A stretch of 19,913 nt of DNA from Chloroflexota bacterium. Lineage in GTDB: Bacteria > Chloroflexota > Dehalococcoidia > Lucifugimonadales > Lucifugimonadaceae. Made by a program: the position numbers and the translations under genes. Shown here one piece after another: positions 5,920-13,722 of the stretch. Location: contig JAURLM010000282.1 of NCBI GenBank assembly GCA_030831265.1, positions 1 to 19,913 on the forward strand. The letters are read 5' to 3'. The notes beneath the pieces were generated by a model. It worked only from the letters and a program-made list of their open reading frames with translations. It made no database searches and was not told where the DNA came from. Position 1 is the first letter of the stretch; every line of letters begins with the position of its first letter.

Positions 5920-8292
5920 TCAGGCTTCAGCGCCACTGTTACTGCTAGCAAGTACGGCTGGAGCGTCGATAGGCACCGGTCGCCACGCTGTGCGCCGCGG
6001 AACAAGCTCCCGGCTCAACACCCGGCGAAGGCTGGTGCCATCCGAGTCGATAATCCACATCGCTCCGGTTAGTCGGTCGATAACAACTGCCTCCGTGCCA
6101 TCAGGCGCCCACGCCGCCATGAATGCCTGGAACGGCAGTGGAATGAACCCGGTAGACTCCCCCGTACTCGCATCAACGACCAGCAGGCTCTGCCCGCCAC
6201 CATTCTGGTTGTCCACGGCGAGGACATAGTTCCCATCTGTAGACCAGCCGTACGCGGCCAATCCAACATCACCGATTACCCTTGGCGGTTCAGATCCATC
6301 AGCTGGAACAACACGGATATCAACATCGTTGACGCCCCGTGATGTAGTGAACGCTATGACTGAACTATCCGGCGACCACCAGGGCAAAAGACTCTGGATC
6401 GAGTCATCGTCGGACAGTTTCGTGGATTGCTCACGCGTGATTGGGATGATGTTGCCTTCTGTGTCAGGCACTGGAAGGTCTGCCACATACAATTGCCAGT
6501 TCGAACCTGTGGTCACGACATACGCAATTCGTTTTCCATCTGGGGAAATAGCTGGCATGGATGTACCTTCAGGGTCATCCACAAGTTGCCGGATTTTCCC
6601 AGTATCAATCTCGCTGTCGTAGATCTGCAACTCCCCACCCGCATTTGAGGCGTAAGCCAACCTGCTACCGTCCGGCCACCAAGAAGGCGATATCTCAACG
6701 CCGCCGTCGGTTTCCAGTTCTATTGACAGGGAACGGATATCTGCCGTAGCCAGGTCTATGAGCACAATTCCCGCGTTGGACAGGCTCGACACTTCGACTG
6801 CGATCATGTCGCTTGACCTGTCACGGATGCTGATATCTGCAGATGCGCTGAGTGCCTGCTGGTTACCCGAGGCACCTGCAGGGAGTGTGACTGTAACGGC
6901 ACCGGGAAAATCGCCTGTCTCAAACCCGGCGATGAACACTCCTGTATCCGTAACCTGGCCTCCACCCGAAACTGACCACACAAGATCAACGTTTTCGATC
7001 TCGTTTCCATACTTGTCAGTCACGACTGCAATCAATGGGTCACCTGCACCAACCGGGATAGAGTCAACTGCGGGTTCAAGCGAGATTTTGGTCGCTGCAC
7101 CGGGGAGAATTGCCAGCGAGATGTCGGCTTCGGCCTGAATTCCGTCACTATGAGCCGTAACGCGCAACAATGGGCTATCAACCACCACAGCCTCACCAGA
7201 TGGCGTGAACACGCCCTCTTCAGTCAGTGAGCCGTAACTGTCTGACACCAGTTTCCAGTCCACCGAATCCAGATCCATCACGTTACCGAAACGGTCATAA
7301 CCCACTGCCGAGAGTGCCACCGGTACATCGACTGATGCCGGGAATGTAACTGGTGCAAGATCAACGCGGTCGAGTATCCCGGTTGCTATGGTGCCCGTGA
7401 GCGTAGCCTCCTTCGTGATTCCATTCAACGTCACCCTGGCGATTGCAAGGTCTTGCTCTCCTTGCGTGGGCAGGATACCGGCCCTGAACTCTCCTCCAGT
7501 CAGAACCGTGTCCATGCCATTCCGCACCACGTCCCACTCAACCTCGGCATTGGGTAGTACGTGGCCCTGTTGATCTCGGGCAAGCACCTGGAGTGCCAGC
7601 CGTCCGTTTGCCCGCAGATTGACGGTTGCCGGGCTGATCACAACAGAATCCAGTGAGCCATAGACGATATCGGCACTCACGGTTGTCGACACGGATTTGC
7701 CCAACCGTTCGAATTCGACGCGGGCACCTTGCTCAAAATACCCGGTGTCAGGGCCCGCAATGAACGTTCCGTCTTCAAGTACGGTCCCGGCTATGCTGGC
7801 GCTACTCCAGGTAAAAATGGCGTCCGGTATTGGGTTTCCCAGGCTATCGAACGCAGAAGGCTGGAGCCGCACGCGGTCGCCGCTTTCGAGTTGGAACGCC
7901 TTCGGTTCAACTGTCACCCAACCGGCCTCGCCCGGTTCGACAGTTATCGCTTGCTCGTAGCTGGAAGACTTGTCGCCTTTAGACACTGTGAGGCGAACAG
8001 TGAAATCCCCTGCATCCAGGTAGGAATGCACAGGTGACGGCTCGTCACTTGTGTTGCCGTCTCCGAATTCCCAGTGAAAAGAGACTCCATCACGTTCAGA
8101 AGTGGGGTTGAACTGGACTTCAAATGGTGCAGTGCCCGCATCTGAAGATTGCGTGAACTCAGCAACTGGGGCTGAACTGCAGGCTGCTGAGACAAGCGCA
8201 AACCATATTGCGATCAGCAGGTAGCTATTGCGCCTGTGTTCAGTCAGCATTTCGGGTCGGAATTTGAGTGGTATCAATGTTCCCTGGTTCAC
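5920..8292 (-). CDS. Large lipoprotein with PKD, Ig-like repeats and TolB-type propeller
   Basis: Up to 790 residues. A basic then hydrophobic N-terminus (HRRNSYLLIAIWFALVSAAC) suggests export with lipid attachment near Cys38, though the lipobox is imperfect. A PKD domain follows at about 43-118, marked by WEFGDGNTSDEPSPVHSYLDAG. About four Ig-like or invasin-type beta modules follow to residue 490, repeating phrases such as DRFGNVMDLDSVDWKL and DKYGNEIENVDLVWSV. The last part (about 500-770) is a TolB/WD40-like propeller with five SPDG-type blades: WWPDGSRLAYAS, SPDGKRIAYV, SPDSSVIAFT, STDGNYVLAV, APDGTEAVVI. The function is probably extracellular binding or envelope sensing; no catalytic motif is seen. 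The start is uncertain: GTG at 8292 or ATG at 8250, neither with a well-spaced ribosome site. Confidence 0.8.
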   Translation of the reverse strand: MNQGTLIPLKFRPEMLTEHRRNSYLLIAIWFALVSAACSSAPVAEFTQSSDAGTAPFEVQFNPTSERDGVSFHWEFGDGNTSDEPSPVHSYLDAGDFTVRLTVSKGDKSSSYEQAITVEPGEAGWVTVEPKAFQLESGDRVRLQPSAFDSLGNPIPDAIFTWSSASIAGTVLEDGTFIAGPDTGYFEQGARVEFERLGKSVSTTVSADIVYGSLDSVVISPATVNLRANGRLALQVLARDQQGHVLPNAEVEWDVVRNGMDTVLTGGEFRAGILPTQGEQDLAIARVTLNGITKEATLTGTIATGILDRVDLAPVTFPASVDVPVALSAVGYDRFGNVMDLDSVDWKLVSDSYGSLTEEGVFTPSGEAVVVDSPLLRVTAHSDGIQAEADISLAILPGAATKISLEPAVDSIPVGAGDPLIAVVTDKYGNEIENVDLVWSVSGGGQVTDTGVFIAGFETGDFPGAVTVTLPAGASGNQQALSASADISIRDRSSDMIAVEVSSLSNAGIVLIDLATADIRSLSIELETDGGVEISPSWWPDGSRLAYASNAGGELQIYDSEIDTGKIRQLVDDPEGTSMPAISPDGKRIAYVVTTGSNWQLYVADLPVPDTEGNIIPITREQSTKLSDDDSIQSLLPWWSPDSSVIAFTTSRGVNDVDIRVVPADGSEPPRVIGDVGLAAYGWSTDGNYVLAVDNQNGGGQSLLVVDASTGESTGFIPLPFQAFMAAWAPDGTEAVVIDRLTGAMWIIDSDGTSLRRVLSRELVPRRTAWRPVPIDAPAVLASSNSGAEA

Positions 8293-8633
8293 TCACCTGT
8301 ACGTAACGAGAGACTTTACTGAAGCCCGTGATCGGCGTTTTTGACCAACCGAGATTGTGACAACGAACGCCGCCGCGTCGCGACTCCAGCCACCTTGCCA
8401 CAAGTACGAATCGTACACACTCCGGGATTGCGCCTGCGAACCTCCGCCATTCAGCGTGTGGTGCTTTCGTGCACTGAGATTGCGTGTCCTCCCATCAGGT
8501 AGTCGTGGTGTATCCCCCGACCTGCAATGCCTCTTTCACACGTAAGTTTAGAACTACACACCGCAACTTAGCCGCCTGAACTGGCGGGATGGACCTACCC
8601 CCTCGATCAAACCGGGTCCAGCGTGAGGAGACC
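8293..8633. other. 341-base non-coding divergent intergenic region
   Basis: This gap separates the divergent starts of the lipoprotein (minus) and the OmpR-family regulator (plus), so it should hold both promoters. I could not find a convincing -35/-10 pair on either strand. Visible structure is a 13-base palindrome GTACGA-A-TCGTAC at 8404-8416 and a small CCGCC/GGCGG hairpin at about 8571-8586. The open frames inside it have low-complexity, Pro/Cys-rich translations and no ribosome site, so I call no gene. Confidence 0.5.
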
Positions 8634-9359
8634 ATGGCCGCAACCATTCTCGTAGTTGACGACGAACAGGACATCCTTGAGCTCGTATCGATGCGACTCG
8701 AGATGGCAGGTTACCGCACAGTGCTTGCCGCATCAGGCGAAGAGGCATTGAGGGCGTTCTTTGTTGAACGTCCCGAACTGGCGGTCGTGGACATCGACCT
8801 GCCCGGTATGGATGGAATCGAATTGTGTTCGAGAATGAGAGAGATGTCTGACATCCCTGTCATTTTCCTGTCGGCGATGGGTTCAGAGACAGACCGCGTA
8901 AAAGGTTTGCAGGCTGGCGCTGATGACTACATCGTCAAGCCGTTCGCCAGCGACGAACTGGTAGCGCGTGTCGAGGCTGTTCTACGCCGCACAACAATGC
9001 CAACGTCGCGAAACGGTGAAGATTCATACATCGATGCACAGTTGACCATCGACCACCGTGCGCACCTGGTAGCCGTTCGGGGCACTGAAGTAGCTCTGTC
9101 ACCACTGGAGTACCGGCTCCTGACGTCGCTCGTACGCCATTCTGGACAGGTTCTCAGCCATCACCAGCTACTGGACATGGCCTGGGGACCCAACGCAACC
9201 GAGACATCGCCGGACAGCGTTCGGCTCTATGTCTCGTATCTGCGAGCGAAGATTGAGCTGAACCCCAAGCGCCCGTCTTTGATTGAGACCGTGCGTGAGT
9301 TCGGGTATCGATACGTGAAGCCCAGCTACTACGAGCAGAGCGAAGCACGGGCTGCCTGA
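8634..9359 (+). CDS. OmpR/PhoB-family response regulator
   Basis: A 241-residue two-component transcription factor. The receiver domain occupies about 1-118, with the acidic pair Asp9-Asp10, phospho-acceptor Asp53 (VVDIDLPGMDG), switch Ser80 and conserved Lys102 (YIVKPF). The C-terminal winged helix (about 130-230) has LSPLEYRLLTSLVRHSGQVL, SVRLYVSYLRAKIE and ETVREFGYRY, as in PhoB/OmpR. The ATG at 8634 is preferred over an in-frame ATG 45 bases upstream because GAGGAG sits just before it and the receiver fold starts there. Its cognate kinase is probably the convergent histidine kinase that ends at 9404, with which it shares a terminator. Confidence 0.93.
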   Translation: MAATILVVDDEQDILELVSMRLEMAGYRTVLAASGEEALRAFFVERPELAVVDIDLPGMDGIELCSRMREMSDIPVIFLSAMGSETDRVKGLQAGADDYIVKPFASDELVARVEAVLRRTTMPTSRNGEDSYIDAQLTIDHRAHLVAVRGTEVALSPLEYRLLTSLVRHSGQVLSHHQLLDMAWGPNATETSPDSVRLYVSYLRAKIELNPKRPSLIETVREFGYRYVKPSYYEQSEARAA

Positions 9360-9389
9360 TCCGGCAAGTTTATCCAAATGATGAAAAGC

Positions 9390-9416
9390 AGACGCCGCCT
9401 TAATCAGGCGGCGTCT
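9390..9416. terminator. Bidirectional terminator shared by response regulator and histidine kinase
   Basis: A 10-bp perfect stem AGACGCCGCC (9390-9399) pairs with 9407-9416 across a 7-base loop. On the plus strand TCTTTGTT follows, ending the response regulator mRNA 31 bases after its stop. On the minus strand the stem is followed by GCTTTTCATC, ending the kinase mRNA. The kinase stop codon (9406..9404) lies in the loop, and one arm encodes its last Asp-Ala-Ala, so coding sequence and terminator overlap. Confidence 0.8.
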
Positions 9417-11563
9417 TTGTTACGCACGGTTATTGGGATGGTCACCGTGAAGGTGGACCCTGAGTTCGGGTCGCTTTCCACTTCGATCGTCCCGCCATGC
9501 AATTCGACAAGCGCCTTTGTAATAGCCAGTCCAAGACCGGTTGAACCGCTGGGACGCGGCCCGTTCCGATGTATGCGTGCAAAGCGCTGGAACAACCTCG
9601 GCATGTCTTCTGACCTGATACCGATTCCGGTGTCCTGTACGGAAATCCTGTAATCACCATTTCGCTCCGCAGCTCTGACCATCACATTTCCACCGACGGG
9701 TGTGTAACGGTACGCGTTGGACAACAGGTTGGTGATTACCTGTCCCAGTCGTACACGGTCTGCGCGGATCGCAGGAACCTGTTCTTCGATCTCTAACGTG
9801 ACTGACTGTTCTTTGCTCTTGAAATCCGCTGACATTGATTCGACGATGTCATTTATGAGAACTGGTACATCCACATCGCTCAACTCAAGATCGAATCTCG
9901 CGTTGTCGATCCGGGACAGGTCCAGGATGTCCGCTACCAACCTGGCAAGCCTGTTGCCGTTGCGGCGCACTGCTCCGAGCAGCCGCATTGAATCCGAGTT
10001 CTGCGGGCCACCTGCGCCTTCCATCAACAGGTCAACATACCCAACGATTGATGTAAGTGGCGTTCGCAATTCATGTGAGACCATCGAGATAAAATCGGTC
10101 TTTGCTTCTTCTGCAGAACGCTCAACCGTGACATCACGGAATACAAAAAGACGACCGAGGTAGTGGCCGGATTGGTCGCTCACCGGGGATGAGGACATGG
10201 ACAGTGTTTTCTCTGCTGGCCCCGTGATTCGGACGTCTGATCCAGTGACAACCACGTCACGGTTGCCGCTGATCTGCCCCATCTGGTTAAAGAAGCCATC
10301 TCGGTCTGCCAGATCGACACCAGCAGACTCTCTGACAGCGCTCCAGTCCTTTCCCGCAAGGACTTCCGGGTCAGGCATACCAAACGCTTCCGCGAATGAA
10401 CGGTTCGCCCAGACGAGACGGTTTAGAGCATCCATGACAACGATTCCTTCAATTGCAGAGCCGATGATGACGCGTATCTGGCTTGTCATCAGATCAAGGT
10501 CAGAGTGCGCTGCGCTCCGGGCTTTGAGCAGGGAGAACATGGAAACAGACGCGAATACCGTGAGCCCTAGCCCGGCAGAGAGCACTATCACCCAGACATT
10601 GCGCTCCAGGCCGCTGAGTCCGAACTGCTCCGGTGTCTCAAACTGCATGATCCAGCGTCTACCGGCAAATTCGACGTCAGCCTGTACCCAGCCACTCAAA
10701 AGCTTGTCGTTGACGGTAGTCGAAAGCTCAGGGAATATCAGTATCGGATCACGCCCTTCGCTACGGTCAAATACCTTGAACGGCACACCATCCAGACTAT
10801 TTCTTTCAAGTGGTCCACCAAGGAAATCCGCTGCCCGGTAGACACCGAAAACATACCCCAACAACGGCCCTTCGGACGGTAATAGACCCGGCGCGGGGTC
10901 ACCGAATACCGGTTGAAATACCAGGAACCATGGGGGTCCGGAAGGGTTTGTCTGAAATTGAATTGGCGCAGATGCCACCAGGGCATCCGAATAGAGCGAA
11001 TTCTGCACTGCTGTCCCGAACCGGGGATCGCCAAGTATGTTCAGGCCGGGATCTACCAGGCCAGGTAGTGGCGGGAACATGTAGGCGACGGGGTATCGCT
11101 CCGATGCAACTGAATCCACCGAAAAGTCTCGCAACGAAATTCCCTGGTTTCGCATATCAGATATGAACGTTGCCGACTCTGGCGCACGCACCCTGGGGGC
11201 AAATCCTAGTGCTTCAGCGCCAGTGCCACGCTGACTCATGGTCCCTGCAAATAGTTTGAACTGGTCGTTCGTTACGCCGGGATCGGAACGAATAAACGCT
11301 TCCATGGAGGCAATCTCTGTAAAGCTCCTGTCAAAATCTGCGCGAACAGAGTTAGATGCTCCTTCCACTACGTCAGCAAAACGCTGTTCACTCTGTGAAC
11401 TCAGGACGGCTTTAGCTCCCAGGGCAGTCCCAATGGTCATAGCAAGCAGCATCAGGAATGTGGCTGTTGCAGCGATGACCCCGAGTCGACGGGTAAAAGC
11501 ACTGTTCGGGGAAAATCCCGCGGATGGGTTGATCGGGTGAGTGCGCTCGACAGACAAACTCAC
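9404..11563 (-). CDS. CHASE-PAS sensor histidine kinase
   Basis: A 719-residue membrane sensor kinase. One membrane helix is at about 27-49 and a second at about 322-346. Between them is an extracytoplasmic domain that fits a CHASE-type ligand sensor, with ALGFAPRV, DFSVD, RYPVAYMFPP and WFLVFQPVF. A PAS domain follows at about 360-478, then the dimerisation helix with phospho-accepting His497 (FISMVSHELRTPL). The ATP-binding domain has an N box (NLLSNAYRY, Asn612/Asn616), a G1 box DTGIGI at 644-649, an F box and a G2 box STGLGLA. It starts at a GTG whose first base is the last base of the upstream stop (TAGTG), with GAGG seven bases before, so it is translationally coupled to the receiver-PAS-GAF gene. 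The ligand is unknown. Confidence 0.9.
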   Translation of the reverse strand: MSLSVERTHPINPSAGFSPNSAFTRRLGVIAATATFLMLLAMTIGTALGAKAVLSSQSEQRFADVVEGASNSVRADFDRSFTEIASMEAFIRSDPGVTNDQFKLFAGTMSQRGTGAEALGFAPRVRAPESATFISDMRNQGISLRDFSVDSVASERYPVAYMFPPLPGLVDPGLNILGDPRFGTAVQNSLYSDALVASAPIQFQTNPSGPPWFLVFQPVFGDPAPGLLPSEGPLLGYVFGVYRAADFLGGPLERNSLDGVPFKVFDRSEGRDPILIFPELSTTVNDKLLSGWVQADVEFAGRRWIMQFETPEQFGLSGLERNVWVIVLSAGLGLTVFASVSMFSLLKARSAAHSDLDLMTSQIRVIIGSAIEGIVVMDALNRLVWANRSFAEAFGMPDPEVLAGKDWSAVRESAGVDLADRDGFFNQMGQISGNRDVVVTGSDVRITGPAEKTLSMSSSPVSDQSGHYLGRLFVFRDVTVERSAEEAKTDFISMVSHELRTPLTSIVGYVDLLMEGAGGPQNSDSMRLLGAVRRNGNRLARLVADILDLSRIDNARFDLELSDVDVPVLINDIVESMSADFKSKEQSVTLEIEEQVPAIRADRVRLGQVITNLLSNAYRYTPVGGNVMVRAAERNGDYRISVQDTGIGIRSEDMPRLFQRFARIHRNGPRPSGSTGLGLAITKALVELHGGTIEVESDPNSGSTFTVTIPITVRNKDAA

Positions 11564-12837
11564 TAGGCCGCCTCTGGCAATCGTTCGCCATCGAAGACTG
11601 GATCAAAATCGAAGTCCGTGACATCGCGGGTGACAAATACAGGTGCAGCCTTGCTGTTACGCAGTGCTGCAGCGACAGTACTGGCACACCGGGCCATTAC
11701 CAACGAATCCCGCTGTTCATGCTTGCCAGGCTCAGCACACCCAAGGGAAATCGCAATCCTCGGAGTAAGTTCCTTGGATGACCATTCAGTGGTCCATGTC
11801 CCGAACCCATCTGGAGCTGCGCCACGTTTCAGAATGGTTCCCGTCTCGCGGCCCTTTGCGTCCATCCCCAGTTCAAAAACTATCTGCAAGCGGTTCAATT
11901 CAGGACGCCATACAGCGGCCTCGAAACGGTTGAACGGTATCAATGCTCCCACTCTCACAGCAAGGTCACTGCATACCGCCTCAAGTCCTGCTGTGACCTG
12001 TAGCGTCTGATCAATTTTGACGATGGTGCGCTGTCGATATTCTTCAGATACCTGGTTGGTCACATCTCGCATGGCGCAGACCGTTACAGGCTTGCCAGAC
12101 CACTGATGGGAGAACGCCCAGAACTCGATTTCGCTGATATTGAGTTTGCAGACATCAAACTGCCTGACAGAACCAGGAGCATCGCTAACCTCAGCGTGTC
12201 CAGGTTTTTCACGAACCACCTGGGCACGTACAGCTCGTCCCAACTGCAATGCGACGCCAAGTTCCGAGTCCTGGAGTTCGGAAGCCGTACGCCCCAGCAA
12301 GGACTCTGCACCGGCACTGACAAGCTGTACCTTGCCAGCCTGGTCGATAACGACGAGTCCATCTGCATTGTCAATGATTGCGTTGCGGAAACGTGCGTCC
12401 GCGGCAGCCTTGAACGCTGCAGGCAACATGTGCCGTTCTTTCTCGTTGACACTGTGTGCCGTGCGCATTGCGTTAACGAGATCCTGCCCTGCGCAGTCGA
12501 TTTTGATGATCGCTGCCTTTGCTCCAGCACGGGATAAGGTTTCCATCAGTGAACCATCGACCACACCGGTCAGTACGATGAACGGCACATCCGGGGCCAT
12601 TTCACAGAACCGAGTGCATGTTTCGATTCCGTTCGAGTCCGGTAGCGTGAGGTCGAGCACAGCGAGATCAAAGCTAGCGTGAGATACCTCGTCAAGTCCC
12701 GATTCAAGCGAGCGAGCCTGCGTGACTCCGAACTCACCCGGTGCAAACCTACGCGTCCGTTCAAAAAACAGGGTCGCTGCTTGCGGGTCGTCCTCGATGA
12801 GTAGAACTTCGATAGCTTTAGTGCCGGTTGATTGCAT
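11563..12837 (-). CDS. Receiver-PAS-GAF protein without output domain
   Basis: 424 residues from the ATG at 12837, with GGGGA about eight bases upstream. A GTG at 12912 would add 25 residues of non-domain sequence, so I reject it. A receiver domain (1-125) has acidic Asp16-Asp17, phospho-acceptor Asp62 (LDLTLPDSNG), switch Thr90 and Lys112. The lysine is followed by Ile, not the usual Pro, so the receiver is slightly divergent. A PAS domain lies at about 148-262 (IIDNADGLVVID...LLGRTASEL). The remainder (about 278-395) looks GAF-like, with LEAVCSDLAVRVGALIPFNR. No helix-turn-helix, kinase, GGDEF or phosphatase motif is visible. It probably feeds signal to, or modulates, the co-expressed kinase. 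The GAF assignment is the weakest part. Confidence 0.8.
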   Translation of the reverse strand: MQSTGTKAIEVLLIEDDPQAATLFFERTRRFAPGEFGVTQARSLESGLDEVSHASFDLAVLDLTLPDSNGIETCTRFCEMAPDVPFIVLTGVVDGSLMETLSRAGAKAAIIKIDCAGQDLVNAMRTAHSVNEKERHMLPAAFKAAADARFRNAIIDNADGLVVIDQAGKVQLVSAGAESLLGRTASELQDSELGVALQLGRAVRAQVVREKPGHAEVSDAPGSVRQFDVCKLNISEIEFWAFSHQWSGKPVTVCAMRDVTNQVSEEYRQRTIVKIDQTLQVTAGLEAVCSDLAVRVGALIPFNRFEAAVWRPELNRLQIVFELGMDAKGRETGTILKRGAAPDGFGTWTTEWSSKELTPRIAISLGCAEPGKHEQRDSLVMARCASTVAAALRNSKAAPVFVTRDVTDFDFDPVFDGERLPEAA

Positions 12838-12901
12838 ATAAAAATTCCCCGTGCCCGGGCGTTGTGAAAATAGAATCGCGCGCGTTGCGGTTTTTTGTCT
12901 C

Positions 12902-12932
12902 TCTATAACCACATGGTGTGCTTAAGGTGTGC
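12902..12932 (-). promoter_or_regulatory. Candidate OmpR/PhoB-type box and -10 of the receiver-kinase operon
   Basis: GGTGTGC occurs twice (12915-12921 and 12926-12932) separated by TTAA. This is a direct repeat of seven bases with 11-base period, the arrangement recognised by PhoB/OmpR-type winged-helix dimers. On the minus strand a TATAGA (12907..12902) follows seven bases after the repeat, roughly where an activated promoter's -10 would lie, 65 bases before the ATG at 12837. No -35 box is seen. That the nearby OmpR-family protein binds here is inference. Confidence 0.4.
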
Positions 12933-12996
12933 CCCGGACAATTGGGGAATGCACGCAGGGCGACGGGCAGCACACCGACTGAGCGTATACGCCGGA

Positions 12997-13722
12997 TCAA
13001 GCGGTCAGGTGATCGATTCCGACAGTAACGAGCCGACGTTGCAGCATGACAGCCAACAGCCCAGCCGAGATTTCGGCGACTGATGAGACTCCGGGACTGG
13101 CTCCGGTTTCAGCAAATATCGACGTGACAGCAAGAGATGGCATGCCGCACGGGACGATGTGGTCGAAGTAGGTCAGATCAGTAGAAACATTGAGTGCCAG
13201 TCCGTGCATCGCAACACCTGCACTCACGCGAACGCCCATCGCTGCTATCTTTCGCCCGGCCGGATTCGATCCTGCTTCCGGTTTCGATCCGGGTTCACCG
13301 CCTACCCAAACGCCGGTCTTGCCCACAACGCGGTGCCCTTGCACCCAGAACTGGCGCAACGTGTCTATGACAACCTGCTCGAGAATGCGCACATATGTCA
13401 CAGGCCCCAGTTCAGCTTCACGCAAACTGATGATCGGGTACATCACCAGTTGCCCTGGGCCGTGATAAGTCACCTCTCCCCCGCGATCAGTCTCGACCAC
13501 TTCTGCGCCAATTGCAGCCAGTGTTGCGGGCTCTGCAAGCACATGATCTTGAACAGATCGGCGACCGAGTGTGTACACAGGATCGTGTTCAAGTGTCAGC
13601 AGCGTATCCGGTATATCTCCGGACTTGCGTCTCTCGAAAAGCGAACGCTGCAGATCGAGGGCTGTTGAATAGTGCATTCTTCCCAGCCACACACTCTGCA
13701 GTTCTGGCAGCGAGACGGTCAT
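12997..13722 (-). CDS. lipB: Octanoyl-[acyl carrier protein]-protein N-octanoyltransferase
   Basis: LipB moves octanoate from acyl carrier protein to the lipoyl-domain lysine of E2-type proteins, the first step of lipoate assembly. The 241 residues carry the family signature RGGEVTYHGPGQLVMYPI at about 80-97, the active-site lysine in RKIAAMGVRV (Lys158) and the catalytic cysteine in VPCGMPSLAVTS (Cys192). Between GVWV and RKIA there is a Gly/Pro/Ser-rich insertion of about 14 residues, made by a tandem repeat (see 13261-13296). The ATG overlaps the E2 stop by four bases (ATGA), so it is the last gene of the E1-E2 operon and its supply is tied to its substrate. No lipA is in the window. Confidence 0.93.
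   Translation of the reverse strand: MTVSLPELQSVWLGRMHYSTALDLQRSLFERRKSGDIPDTLLTLEHDPVYTLGRRSVQDHVLAEPATLAAIGAEVVETDRGGEVTYHGPGQLVMYPIISLREAELGPVTYVRILEQVVIDTLRQFWVQGHRVVGKTGVWVGGEPGSKPEAGSNPAGRKIAAMGVRVSAGVAMHGLALNVSTDLTYFDHIVPCGMPSLAVTSIFAETGASPGVSSVAEISAGLLAVMLQRRLVTVGIDHLTA
13261..13296. repeat. 18-bp tandem duplication inside lipB
   Basis: Bases 13261-13278 and 13279-13296 are adjacent 18-base units identical at 15 of 18 positions (both contain TTCGATCC). In protein this gives a six-residue repeat, approximately EPGSKP-EAGSNP, in a loop between GVWV and the active-site lysine. It is in frame and does not disturb any motif. Confidence 0.75.

Noticed and set aside
8357..8545. 62-codon plus-strand open frame in the lipoprotein-regulator intergenic region
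   Set aside because: No ribosome-binding sequence, unnatural Pro/Cys/Arg-rich translation, no recognisable family, and it lies where two promoters are expected.
10197..10841. 214-codon plus-strand frame antisense to the histidine kinase
   Set aside because: Ser/Thr/Arg-rich shadow translation with no motif, fully inside a well-supported kinase gene.
12838..12912. GTG start that lengthens the receiver-PAS-GAF protein by 25 residues
   Set aside because: The extra residues precede the receiver fold and would cover the promoter candidate; the ATG at 12837 has a usable ribosome site.
12983..12992. Perfect 10-base palindrome GCGTATACGC just after lipB
   Set aside because: A 5-bp self-pairing arm has no loop, so it cannot be a terminator, and a single 10-base palindrome is weak evidence for an operator.
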